The translations under genes were made by a program, and so were the position numbers. Below, in pieces: positions 51,419 through 61,798 of a DNA stretch of 64,000 nucleotides. Source of the DNA: Haematococcus lacustris (Eukaryota; Chlorophyta; Chlorophyceae; Chlamydomonadales; Haematococcaceae). Position 1 is the stretch's first letter; each line of letters begins with the position of its first letter. Location: positions 1,275,533-1,339,532 of the forward strand of contig JASKMD010000027.1 in NCBI GenBank assembly GCA_030144725.1. The letters run 5' to 3'. A model generated the notes under the pieces. The model was not told where the DNA came from and did not search any database. It saw nothing but the letters and a program-made list of their open reading frames with translations.

Positions 51419-53269
51419 TCAGCGGCGGCGGTCACCCTTGCCACCCTGCTGCTTCCATCCACCCTTGCCTGGGCTGCGGTCACGCTTGCCTGGACCCCGT
51501 GGGGGACGGTCCCCAGCACCATGACCAGAAGGAGGGCCCAGGGAGGAGGGGCGGGGGAACCCAGAGACCCGGCGGGCCTCCTCAGCAGACAGGTGCTTGA
51601 GGTTGCAGTAGTCCCTGAAGTGGGCGGGGTTCCAGCAGTGGTGGCAGGCATGGCCAGGAGGTGGCCTGGGAGGGGCATCAGACACAGGGGCAGCAGGAGG
51701 AGGGGGCCGTGGAGGACGTCCACCACCCTGGCTGCTGTGGCGACTTCCACGGTGGCCACTGCTGCTGCTGCTGCTGACATCCCAGTAGGGGCCACGAGGG
51801 GCCGCAGGAGGAAAGCCTCCAGCAGGAGCGGTGAAGCCTCTGATACGGTCCATCTGCTTGTGAGGCACAAAGGCAGCTACAGGTGGAGGAGGGCGACGTC
51901 CCCCAATGCTGGTGGATACTGCAAACAGCACCTTCTGCCCATTCACTGCAGCCTGGATAGCATCAGTGAGGGTGGGCTCAGACATGAGTGCCAGGTCATG
52001 CACAACACGTCCCTGCAGCTCAGGGGTGAGACCCCTAATGAAGGTGGCCACAAGCATTGCAGGTGCCATGCAAGTCATGCCTGCAACAGTCAGGGTATTC
52101 CTGAACTCAGTGATGTACGCATTGAGGGTAGAACCAGCTGTCATGCGTAATGCACCTGGATCCAGCAGCTTCCTGCGGTGCACATCTGAGTCATTACGCA
52201 GGTCATCACCAGCCATCTCTTTAAAAGAGGTACGCAGGAATGACCAGGTGGGCCTAACGCCATGTGCAAGGATATGGGCATTCCTAGTGGCTGGATACCA
52301 TAGCTCACGTGCTTTGCCTGTCAGGAAGTTTGGCAGGGCATCAGCAGGGTCAATGCGCAAATATGCACAGTGGACTTCAAGGTCTTCACAGAATATTTCT
52401 GCTACTCGAGAGGTGTTGAGGCACTGATCTGTCCATTTCTCAGGACCCGGAACCTTGACCCTGGGCAGAGATGCTGACACAGGTAAAGGGGACGCAACCT
52501 GAGATGAAGGTGCCTGTCCCACTGACAACGGGTGCGGCGCAACAGGTGCGACAGGTGCAGCAGGTGCGGTGGTGCCAGACGAGGCTGGTGCAGCAGGAGC
52601 AGGCTTTGCAGCAGAGGTGCCACTGCTACCATTCACAGCAGGTCGAGCTGACTGCGAATACTGGTTGCGTATGTCTGCCACAGTCTGCTCTCCACTCACC
52701 AGCGCATTCTGCAGGCCCTGGAGACGCTCCATCTCAGCGAGCTCCGCTTGGATCCGGACAGCTTCGTTCTGAGAAGCCTGGAGGTTCGCATTCGCTCCCA
52801 CCAGCTGCTGGCGAAGCCTCTGAATCTCGTCAAATTGCGCAGTAGCCGCAGACGTGCCAACATCAGGCAGGATCGGGGCAGCTGTCAGGGCTCCTGCATA
52901 AGAGAGCGGGGCAGCTCCAGGGGCCGCCACAGCAGAAGGTGCTGGGCCAGCCGGAGGCTGAGCGGAGGACATAGCGTTCAGAGTCTGAAGGACGTTCTTC
53001 AGCAGATCCATAGCTTGAGCGGGCGGTAGACCAGTAACCCTCTCGATTTCCGCGAAGGCGGGGCTCGTGATAGGCACAGGAAGAGCGGGGGTGGTAATAG
53101 TTACCGTCGTGCCAGTATTTGGCGCCCCAGTCGCAGCAGGAACCGCTGCTGGAACACCAGAGGTGGCGTTCGGAGTCACTGGGGGCGGGGAGCCAGGAGT
53201 TTGGCCCCCAGGAGCAGAACGCTCCGGTCGTTTGTCTCCCCCAGGAGGAGGCTCCTTGTTGGCAGTCAT
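51419..53269 (-). CDS. gag: Gypsy copy C gag
   Basis: 616 codons, same layout as copy B gag. The private change ARELWYP for AREVWYP separates it from copies A and B. It ends in TGA, with 48 further open bases in frame with pol. Confidence 0.92.
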   Translation of the reverse strand: MTANKEPPPGGDKRPERSAPGGQTPGSPPPVTPNATSGVPAAVPAATGAPNTGTTVTITTPALPVPITSPAFAEIERVTGLPPAQAMDLLKNVLQTLNAMSSAQPPAGPAPSAVAAPGAAPLSYAGALTAAPILPDVGTSAATAQFDEIQRLRQQLVGANANLQASQNEAVRIQAELAEMERLQGLQNALVSGEQTVADIRNQYSQSARPAVNGSSGTSAAKPAPAAPASSGTTAPAAPVAPVAPHPLSVGQAPSSQVASPLPVSASLPRVKVPGPEKWTDQCLNTSRVAEIFCEDLEVHCAYLRIDPADALPNFLTGKARELWYPATRNAHILAHGVRPTWSFLRTSFKEMAGDDLRNDSDVHRRKLLDPGALRMTAGSTLNAYITEFRNTLTVAGMTCMAPAMLVATFIRGLTPELQGRVVHDLALMSEPTLTDAIQAAVNGQKVLFAVSTSIGGRRPPPPVAAFVPHKQMDRIRGFTAPAGGFPPAAPRGPYWDVSSSSSSGHRGSRHSSQGGGRPPRPPPPAAPVSDAPPRPPPGHACHHCWNPAHFRDYCNLKHLSAEEARRVSGFPRPSSLGPPSGHGAGDRPPRGPGKRDRSPGKGGWKQQGGKGDRRR

Positions 53270-53319
53270 TTGCTTAGAGAGAAAGTGGCGTTAGTAGCAA
53301 CGTCGGTCGGAAACCAAAA

Positions 53320-53527
53320 TGTAGCGTGCTAAGAGCAGCGCCGATAACCGATAACTACCTTCTTTCCCACAGCATGACACGGCCAGGGTTTAGAACGTTT
53401 CCCCCGAGGAGTCGAACCTCTCAAGCAGGTGTGCACGAAGGCCCACCTGCCCCTTTCGCCCACCATGTCACACTGCAGTACAGAAGTACCGTGAGGCGAG
53501 CTAGGCTTCGAGGAGCCGTTCGCTACA
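53320..53527 (-). repeat. 5' LTR of tandem Gypsy copy C
   Basis: 208 bp with one substitution relative to the other LTRs (at about 53,422). The right flank ACATG (53,528-53,532) matches 35,315-35,319. Confidence 0.95.
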
Positions 53528-53729
53528 ACATGGTGACCTGTGCAAGAAGTGTTAAAACCATGGCGGATTGACATGTTATGCAAGGGATGGCTGTCTAGAA
53601 TATTTATAAGCACACCCACATTTCGGGGCCTCGCGAATCGAAATAGATAGTACGGTATATGGCTTGAGCACTTTTATAGTTTTTATAGGTCCTCGAATCT
53701 TGCACCCGCTTCCACCGCCGACCAGCGCA

Positions 53730-54101
53730 ATGGCTGCGCCTAGCCCCGATGACCCCAATGCGCTAGGGTCGGATGGTCTGCCCAAGTTTGCCCATACCAC
53801 CTCGCAAACCTTTGGAGGAAAGAAAAGCACCGTCGCTCAGGTGTACAACCAGCTCAAAGGCTGCACTGTGCGGGCCAACTACGTTGTCCGAATCAGCCTA
53901 ATAAAGAAGCTGGTCGTCATCGCATGTCTCTTGTGCAACAAAGAGCTCGGCATCATCAACCCCACCGACTCCCAATGCAAACATGACGAGCACTGTGCGA
54001 TGCGTGCTCGTCCGCACAGCCCGCCAACCCCCAAAGCCACCCAGGGCACTTCAGGCAAGCACCCTCTTGCGTGGGTTCGAACTCGTAACCTCTCGCACTA
54101 G
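53730..54101 (+). CDS. BED-finger-like ORF of the hAT-type element
   Basis: 123 codons from an ATG. The middle holds LIKKLVVIACLLCNKELG and then KHDEHCAM, giving C-x2-C-x15-H-x3-C, the pattern of a BED zinc finger such as opens many hAT transposases. The preceding part (KKSTVAQVYNQLKGCTVRAN) is basic. The last 30 codons run into a tRNA-like sequence read on the opposite strand and are probably not original. No RNase H-like transposase core follows before the element end at 54,202, so this is a truncated transposase or a stand-alone DNA-binding protein. Confidence 0.5.
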   Translation: MAAPSPDDPNALGSDGLPKFAHTTSQTFGGKKSTVAQVYNQLKGCTVRANYVVRISLIKKLVVIACLLCNKELGIINPTDSQCKHDEHCAMRARPHSPPTPKATQGTSGKHPLAWVRTRNLSH

Positions 54102-54121
54102 GCTGCTAAGCTACTGAGCCA
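54073..54121 (-). ncRNA. tRNA-like sequence with A and B boxes (SINE head?)
   Basis: On the minus strand, TGGCTCAGTAG (54,121-54,111) fits the polymerase III A box, and AGTTCGAACCC (54,083-54,073) fits the B box apart from its first base. The 38-bp spacing is normal for tRNA. The acceptor and anticodon arms do not fold well, so this is more likely a tRNA-derived SINE head than a tRNA gene. Any body would run to lower coordinates. Confidence 0.5.
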
Positions 54122-54202
54122 AGCTATAATTATAGTCCTATAGCCTATAATTATAGTTTTTATAGGAATCCGAGCCAACTATAATTATCTGGGCGTACCC
54201 TA

Positions 54203-54391
54203 CTCAACATCCGGCGCATTGGGGAGAGCATGCAGCGCCCCCTGAAGATGTGCCAATGGGATGACCTGGAGTCTCTGTACCAGCAGGGCTACAAGCTCGT
54301 CAATGACCGGCTGCCCAAGGGAAAGCAGCGGCTGCACCGGGCTGCAGAGAACTGGCAGGGCATTGATGGTCGGGCCCGCAACAACCCTTAG
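54203..54391 (+). pseudogene. TnpB/Fanzor-like gene, right half of split C-terminus (family 2)
   Basis: In phase with the left half at 34,242-34,300, it reads LNIRRIGESMQRPLKMCQW, then YQQGYKLVNDRLPKGKQRL and DGRARNNP, with TAG at 54,389-54,391. It aligns with the region after RuvC-III in F1-F4 (NMQRIGES.RPLELC; GLGYKRVRD) but has a different tail. The first eight bases are the hAT target duplication. Confidence 0.6.
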
Positions 54392-54830
54392 GGTCTAGTA
54401 ATCTTGACAGGCTGTTAGCCTTTCGAGCATGAAGCTGTTAGTTTCGATGAGGTGCCCAGTGGTGTAGGGGGAGAGATCCACGGGTGTGGAGTTTTGTGGT
54501 CATCAAGGGTGCGACCGTTGGATTGTAGCTGAGTGAGATTACCCACAAGCAAACAGTCGCTGCAGCTGGTTAAGTACCCATAAAGACCATCAGTGATGGC
54601 AACACCTTCGACTCGTCCACATTGAGTTTTGCCAGTTTTTGAGCAAAGAGGAGTGGGCCCATATAACATTCAAACTGCAGCAAGGTCGGATGGGCGCAAC
54701 TTGACATAGTTATCCTGCCATCGGCATCATTAGTAGCAGCAGTAGGTCAAACCGGGCTTCGGTGCTGCAACGTGCCTCCCCCCCCTCCTCTCCGCTGCCA
54801 CTCTCCACCCGAACGCAGTAGTTTACACAA
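54392..54830. other. No supportable gene
   Basis: A minus-strand ORF of 84 codons (54,415-54,669) has no recognised motif. Confidence 0.4.
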
Positions 54831-54977
54831 ATGATGCTGGGGAATGGGCACGTCGGCACACGAGCTGGAGGGAGGCTGGAGTGTCACGCGAGACGGAAGC
54901 CGCTTGTTTTGCGGGCAGCTGCGGCTCAGGTTGTGGGCTTCCTGGAGCAGCGCATACGCGAGGCGCAGCTCAGACAG
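54831..54977 (+). other. Possible upstream exon with GC donor
   Basis: An ATG opens 49 codons (MMLGNGHVGTR ... GFLEQRIREAQLRQ) ending at CAG/GCAAGT, the strongest form of a GC-type donor. It does not join in phase to the kinase exon at 55,542, so it is either another gene's exon or needs an exon I have not found. Confidence 0.25.
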
Positions 54978-55541
54978 GCAAGTCCAAGGCTCGCAGCTGG
55001 GTAAGGTTTAGATCACAACAGCCATGCCAGCGGTCGGCCAGGCCATGGGCTAACGCGTTGATGCAAGTCGTCGCCATCCAGGTCAGCGTTTCGACACGGC
55101 TAGGGTGTCGTCGATTGAGGAGAGTTGCATTGCATCTATGCAGTCTGCGCCCAGCTAACGCATTGTCTGCCAGGGCGCTTTCGGGCATAGAGCAGCGAAA
55201 AAGGGCACGTTCAGTCTCAACGGCCCAATTGAGCCAGCCAGCAGCCCTTGAAGCTCTTCAACGCAAACACGCCGTTGCACTGGGCTTGCGCAGCCCATTT
55301 TGCCTCAGCCTACTTTGTATGTAAAGCAACACACGAACTTAGCCTTAGAGGCTTTGGCTTCGCGCCAACTCCATGTTTCGCGGGCTTTTCGCCTTGACTA
55401 ACATGCCTTTGCTCCGTTCATCCAGTTTTGGTCCGGCTGAATTGCACAGCATCCGCATTCCGCCTGCTTTTCCACCGCTGTGTACATATTCGCGTACCCT
55501 GCTTTTCCCGCTAGCCAGAACCCTGAGTCTTGCTGACAGCA

Positions 55542-58500
55542 ATGTTGGAGCTGATACCTGGTATAGATGACATAGTGCCCAGCACCAGTGATGCCAGCCC
55601 AGCTTTTAAGCGAGAACTAGAGTGCAGCCACGAGGTCAGTTGGGAAGAGCCAGTTGAGAGGAGCCAACACAGGAGCCAACACAGCACTGCCTTTTCATAC
55701 AGTAGAACACTGAAGGCAGCGCCCGATACAATGTATGTTGGGTGTGCAACCCCACCTGCAGGTCCAAGTTCAACATTCCAAGCGTGTCCGCAGGGAGGTT
55801 GTGAGGACTGGCATCCCAATAGCAACCTCAACCACTGCATTTAGAGTTTTAGATCGTCCTTCACCCCCTGTGCGGGAGGACGACAAGGTGTGTTGCGTCT
55901 TGCCGGGTTCATGCTTATGTTCTTCAGCGTGGCCTTCTGACTCGAATATTTCTGACGCACATCTGGCATGCGACCTGTCCCGCTGGCTAACAGGATGGTC
56001 ATTATGTCTATGAGTTGGGGGAGAACCTATCATCACGCTGTGAGTGGCCTTCTGGCCCCCAGCCAAGCCTTAGGGCAGGGCTCTGTCACTTTCCATCTCC
56101 AGCTCAGCCTCCCACTTGTACAGCCTGGATCTGCCTGAGGCCCAGCCTCCAGCCCCAGCCCAGCCCCCTGACCTGGCACTCGCTCAGCAGTATTGTTGAC
56201 TCCATGGGTTCCTTGTCTTGACAGCCGGGCTGCTTGTTACTGGTCTTGCAGATAAGATCCTTAGTAAGATGGGGGAGGGCACCTTTGGAAGGGTGTTGGA
56301 GTGCTGGGACCGCAAGCACAGGGACTACGTCGCCATCAAGGTCGTCCGCAACATCGACAAGTACCGCCATGCTGCCATGATTGAGGTCAGCACATGCTGT
56401 AGGCAAGGCTCAGAATCCGGTGCCTATGGCATCACAGGCAGCGAGGCCGACCTGCTAGCAGAGCCCGAAGCAGGTGGCACAGCACATGTGCCTGATAGGT
56501 GGACTTGGTGTTATCTTGACTTGTGTATCAACATGTGCATGCTCTGCAGCTGGAGGTATTGAGCACCTTGGAGAGAAATGACCCATCAGGCTCCAAGTAA
56601 GTTACGCCCAGCCTACCTCAATGCTAACCCTTCTGCTGAAGTCGCACAGCCCCCTGGCCCACCCTGCTGCTGGCTGCCTAGCGGCCACCTCTGTTGGGAG
56701 GACTTGAGAGACTAGTGAGCTGGTGCAGGGGGTACTAGAGAGGACTTAGCCTAGCGAGCTGGTGCAGGGCTTGCAGGGGGTAGAGGTGAGGGCCATGGGG
56801 TTCCCTCTCATGGCGACCCCCCTTATCACCCTTCACTGCGATGCCGCTGCTGTCCCGCAGCAACTGTGTGGCGCTGCGTGAGTGGTTCGACTATCGTGGG
56901 CATGTCTGCATGGTGGGTTCATGTGTAAACGCTCTGTGCCCCACATCAGCTGCATGCCAAGCTTAGGCTCTGGGATATAGGACCAATGTGTGACCCAGTG
57001 AAGGGAAGGGGCTGAGGTTGTTGGGGGCGGGACAGCTGCAAACCAGGGTGGGCCTTTGGCTGGGGACTTGGCCTTTGACTGGGAGAGGAAGCAGGGACAC
57101 ATCTGCATGGTGTGTTCACGTGCGTCATAGTCAGCCAACGGGGCAGCAAGAAATGTCATATCCATGTTGGATAGCTGCGGCTGCCAGAGCAGTTGCAGGC
57201 ATCAGGCAATGAACCAAGGGGCTAATGCACCCACTATTGCTAGGCAACCTCAACTGCACAGCTTGTGCCCCGTTGGCAGCGCCATTGGGATCAGCTGATG
57301 GACCTCAGGCATGACTGATCTGCTACATCAGCAGTGACCATTGTCAGCATTAGATGGCCTGCTGCTGCTGTTCATACCCATTCTGCTCCTGGCTGGTGAA
57401 TGTGCTGGTGATGTTGCCATTGCTGACTGCAGGTGTTTGAGAAGCTGGGGCCCAGCTTATTTGACTTCCTTCGTAAGAACGAGTACCGGCCCTTCCCCAT
57501 CGACTTGGTGCAAGACTTTGCGCGCCAGCTCCTGCAAAGCGTCAGCTACCTGCACGAGCTGCAGCTGGTGCACACGGACTTGAAGCCAGAGAACATCTTG
57601 CTCGTGTCCCTGGACTACTGCCGGGCAGCTTCTCCGGGGTGCGTGATTGACAGTAGCAGGCGGAGCACAACACGGCTGTTAGTAGTCTAGGCCACTGACG
57701 TTGGTGTGATCGTTGTTTGTGATGCAGCTGTCATCAGCTGTGCAAGTCATTGTCAATGTCATGACGCTGTGGTGAATATAATTATACCCTCCCAAACCTA
57801 CCCCTCGCTAAGCCCGACTGGTGGATTTGCGGACAGTGAACTCAAGTGGGGCTGTGGTCTTGGCCTTGCACACTTTTCTCAGGCGCTCCGCCTCCACCCG
57901 GGTAGTCCCTGCCTCCAGCGCCATCAAGGTCATTGACTTTGGCAGCGCCACATGGGAGGAGCAGTACCACAGCAGTGTGGTCTCGACCCGCCACTACCGC
58001 GCCCCAGAGGTCATCCTGGGCATGGGCTGGACCTACCCCTGCGACATGTGGAGCGTAGGGTGCATCCTGGTGGAACTGCTCACAGGTAGCCTCACCTTGC
58101 CTCATCTTACTCCCCTACACTCCACTACACAACCCATCCCCTACATAACCCTTCATAACTCTGCAATACCCTACAAAACTCTACATCCCACATAACCCTA
58201 CATTTCCTACATAACTCATCCCCTACATTACTTGTTCCGACCCACCCAGCCACCCAGCCACTTTTAAACACCCCTCCCTGCCACCTAGGAGTAATCCTCG
58301 CTGCCTGCTGCCTTGCTGCCCCACTCCACTCCACACCCTCCCTCCTCTCCCATGCCCCTCCCCTCCGCACTATACACATCCCTCTGTCAGCAGCAAGCTC
58401 ACAGGTCAGATGGCAATCCCATTGCAGTACATTCATCACATGTTTGTCACTAGGCCGGTATGGGGCGTCTGTTGGGAAGGTTACGTACAGTGTCCGTCAT

Positions 58501-60044
58501 CAGGCCATTATCAGCAACCAGTGCAGCCAATGCTGCACAAACCATTGTGTCTGCCATCCTGTGTCAGCCCATCCCTGACTTGCCGGTCTGCCACCCTTTG
58601 TCAGCCATTCTTTGGCTTTCTCTGCTCTGCTCCCAGGAGACGCGCTGTTCCAGACACACGAGAACCTTGAGCACCTAGCTATGATGGAGCAGGTGTTGGG
58701 CCCCATCCCCGTCAGCCTTGTACAGCGCGCCAACAAGCAGGCCGCCGGCTACTTCTCAAACGCCAGGTCTGCCACATCAGTCATGCCGTCACATAGGGCA
58801 TCATTCAGGAGGGTGGAGATTGAGGCTGTTCTCACACTTGAGGAGGTCCTCTTTAGTCAAAGCATGTTGCTACTCTGGTTATGTCTGCCCTTTCTTCATG
58901 TTGCCAGCCAGGCGTTGTCATGCTGCCAGCGGGGCCTCATGTTGCAGGGGGCTGTGCTGCAAGTCATATGCAAGACTTTCCCCTGCCCCGCCACCATCAC
59001 ATGCAGCCAGACCTGACTTGAAGTTGGCGGGTGCCTTGCTCTGACTTGCTGCTGTGGTGTGGTGCAGGCTGAGTTGGCCTGACACCAATACCACCAAGAA
59101 GGGTGTGAAGGCAGTGAAGAAGCTGAACAGCTTGCGGCGCTGGATCCTTGAGCATGGCGACTGCTCAGCAGTGCCCTACTTGGACCTGGTAGAGGACCTG
59201 CTGGCACAGCTGCTCAGGTGATTGGGCAACTCCGTATTGTGCACTGCATTGTGCATTGTGCGTATTGGGCAACACAACCATGCTTCAGCGTATGGGAGGT
59301 ATAACAGGTTGAGCGATGCATTGCCTGTCAAGTGCAGGATTGCAGCAACCTTGCTGATTGTGGTAGCAAACACAGAGCTGTGCTGTGCTGTGCTGTGCTG
59401 TGCTGTGCTGTGCTGGTAGCCACTTAGGTACTGTCCTTCTCAGAAATTAACATTTGCCACACTCAGCAGTAGCAGCAGCAGTAAACGTCACTGCATTCGC
59501 ACAGCCCTGGTTCCAACATGCGTCCAGTCTGGTGTTGTCTCCCATGCCCAGCACATCTAACTACAATACAACATCAGCAGCCACATGACCTACTGCATCC
59601 GCACTACTCAGCACAATCATTGTATGCATTGCATCGCATGTTTCCTCCGCCCGCCTGCAGATTGGCTTTGGTATCAGCTCTAACCCTCACCGCTATTGTG
59701 CATGCAGATACGAGCCTGAGCAGCGCATCAGTGCGGCAGCCGCCCTGCAGCACCCCTTCTTCCAGCTGCGCCTGGCGCCCTCCATCCCCAACCCTTCCTC
59801 CCCCTCCCCACAGCAGTCAGGGTCAAGCCACGCCTCCACTCAGCAGGGCAGCGCGGCACAGCTGGCGGCACAGCGTCAGGGCTCCCAAGCTGCTGTCGTC
59901 TCTGCCGCCCAGCAAGCGGCCTCTGCGCTGCTCGCCCCAAAAATCACCACACCCTCCGTCGCCCCACTGCCGATGGGCACACACCACCCAGCGCTGGCAG
60001 GCCATGCACGTCGCAGTGCTGCAACTAATCGCTATGGCTGGTGA
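55542..60044 (+). CDS. LAMMER/CLK-type dual-specificity protein kinase (11 exons)
   Basis: Exons: 55,542-55,634; 55,762-55,887; 55,994-56,039; 56,252-56,385; 56,550-56,596; 56,861-56,912; 57,433-57,638; 57,883-58,085; 58,637-58,766; 59,068-59,217; 59,708-60,044. All are GT-AG and in phase, giving 507 residues. Motifs: [17 protein letters not shown] (CLK signature before the kinase), [22 protein letters not shown] (HTD in place of HRD, normal for LAMMER kinases), [20 protein letters not shown], and [14 protein letters not shown], the LAMMER box. Such kinases phosphorylate SR splicing factors in the nucleus. The kinase ends at [13 protein letters not shown]; a Gln/Ala/Ser-rich tail of about 85 residues follows and is not conserved. 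The start is the first in-frame ATG; upstream coding exons cannot be excluded. Confidence 0.92.
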
Positions 60045-61526
60045 GCCTGGGCCAAGCTCTGGGCCAGCCAGTTGGCCTAGCAGGGCCTCAGCTGCAGCCG
60101 GGCAACTGAGGTCGGCACAGCTGGACTAGCTTCAAACTAGTGTCAGAGTGATAGTGCCAGCGCCTACGACCCAGGTGTCACTCGCTCCTGACGCCTGATG
60201 TGTGTATGAGCAGGGAAGGCTGCGGGGCAGCTGCCAGCCTGTGAGTCTGGTGACACCTGGTGGCGTGGAGTTGTCGCACCTGGACAGGGGTGTGGGGTGC
60301 CTTGAATTCAGTCCTCACAGACTCTGGTCAGGTGCCAGTGTGGCTGCACCGTGGCTTCAGTGCATCTGCACCCTCACACAGCCACCAGACGCAAGTGGAA
60401 TGCATGTGAACTGGCACGCATTTGGGAGGGAAAATGCATTAGGCAGAGACCCTAGCAACACCGCAACTCTTGACGCACAAAACAGCCTCATGCAGGCCTG
60501 GGCATTGCCTCAGGTTGTGAGGAGTTCCTAGGGGGCCAGCCAAGGAAGGGTGTGGCTGGCCCCAAGGGCGAGATCTACAGCAGCAGCTGCTCCTGCTAGG
60601 TTAGCATGGGCTCTAGCTGGCCAGACAGGCTGAGATGTGTGGTTCGGGGCTGTGTGGAGGGCGTTAGCCTATGGGAGATGGGGTTGCTTTGAGGAGGTAC
60701 CTATGGTGGACTGCTAGGGTTGAAGATACCAAACTGAGGCAAGGGTCTCTTACTCGGCCACACAGCCAGGAGGAGGGAGGGGCAGGGCTCTCCTCCTGTG
60801 GCTATGGCTCCTCGTGAACGTACTGTGGTGCTCTGCCGGCTGTGCAGCAGGCCCTATTCCTCAGTGCCTGCCCTGCTGCTTGGTTGTCGCCAGTGTGCAG
60901 CCCGCAGCTTATTGCCCCCCACACCACACCACAGCTCGCACCAGGCACCACTGTTGTGAGGTTGTGCTCACCCGCTTGTGTGAATGACCAGTACGTTCCT
61001 GTATGTGTGTCTACAACGTCTCTGTCCCGTCATCTGTTGCAGTCCTACTCAGCCGGGTCAGGAGTGATGTTTGGCTGTCGCAGTACTAGTAGCGGCATGG
61101 GCCCTGAGGAGAAGGGTTTGTGAGGATGGCATGTCAGCAGCATGTCATGTCAGGTAGAGCTGTCGTTTGGCAAGCGGGAGAGGATGGTGGCTTGCATCAC
61201 TCAAGCTGTCAGCCGTTAGCACGCAGGAAAGGATGAACACTGCGGGTCAAGAACTCCTGCAGATGTCTTCCTTTGGGTGGGGCTGAGTGTTAGCTGGACA
61301 GGCACGGATCCTCACAGTGCGAGGTGTAGGTGAGGTGGCCACATGCAACCTCATCGTCAAGCTAATGCTGGCCGTCCCCGGCCATTGGGGACACTGTTGT
61401 GTTGGTGGTGACCTGAACTAACCAACTGACTGAATGACGGACATGCTTTGGGTCAATGTTTGGGATGTACTATTTGGGGGTTCAATCGTACTTGCGGTCC
61501 TATTGTGGAGCCCGGATGTGCTGCTT
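60045..61526. other. No supportable gene
   Basis: Contains the 3' UTR of the kinase gene. Short ORFs at 60,202-60,531 and 60,842-61,123 show no motif. GGCTTGCATCACTCAAGCTG at 61,191-61,210 resembles the LINE L1 tail and also 31,390-31,440. Confidence 0.5.
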
Positions 61527-61537
61527 TCATCTAATCG

Positions 61538-61671
61538 GTGATGTGGCTTACACCGCTTAAGCCGTCAGCCGTTAGGCTGCTAGGCCGCCCTCCCCCTCTA
61601 GGGGTTCGGGACTTTCTGTAACGCATTTCATAGCAAGGTGCACAAACAAAGGTGCACATGGGCTCAACAGC
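61538..61671 (-). mobile_element. 5'-truncated LINE (L1) tail, 134 bp
   Basis: GTGATGTGGCTTACACCGCT through GTGCACATGGGCTCAAC matches 2,323-2,450 almost exactly (the 3' end of L1b). An 11-bp duplication, TCATCTAATCG, flanks it at 61,527-61,537 and 61,672-61,682. This is the mark of a severely truncated LINE insertion. Confidence 0.9.
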
Positions 61672-61798
61672 TCATCTAATCGCGGCAGGTTTATGTGTGT
61701 ACACAAGTTAAACACGTCAGTGCCAGAATTGTAGCTCATGCCAGATCAGGCACGGTAAGCCGCATGCAAGGTTTACGACCCTGGAATCGGGCCCTCCC

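Larger units (their letters stand above)
35320..53527 (-). mobile_element. Tandem Ty3/Gypsy chromovirus pair (copies A and C, shared middle LTR)
   Basis: Layout on the minus strand: LTR (53,320-53,527), copy C, LTR (47,385-47,592), copy A, LTR (35,320-35,527), with copy B inserted in A. Only the outer edges carry the 5-bp duplication ACATG. A and C share variants that B lacks (for example the RT lesion, TLERIS, VLEHVG), so the pair most likely arose by unequal exchange or duplication after one insertion. The rightmost LTR differs from the others at one base (ACCTCTC for ACCTCTG). Confidence 0.9.
34301..54202. mobile_element. hAT-type element, host of the retrotransposon nest
   Basis: It begins TAGGGAGCGACCGGCCCGA and ends in the inverted form ...CTGGGCGTACCCTA; both ends continue into TATAATTAT. 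The flanks carry an exact 8-bp duplication, CTCAACAT, at 34,293-34,300 and 54,203-54,210, which falls within a TnpB/Fanzor-like reading frame. Without the Gypsy insertion and its target duplication the element would be about 1.7 kb. It contains an AT-hook ORF on the left, a BED-finger-like ORF on the right, and repeated TATAATTATAG motifs near the right end. The terminal repeats are imperfect. Confidence 0.75.

Noticed and set aside
35278..53619. Many ORFs of 60-250 codons antisense to gag and pol, repeated in each Gypsy copy
   Set aside because: They recur only because the elements are near-identical; they are shadows of gag and pol or of the LTRs, with no motifs of their own.
54831..54977. 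First exon of the LAMMER kinase
   Set aside because: The reading frame does not carry into the exon at 55,542 with any visible acceptor, so it was kept separate.
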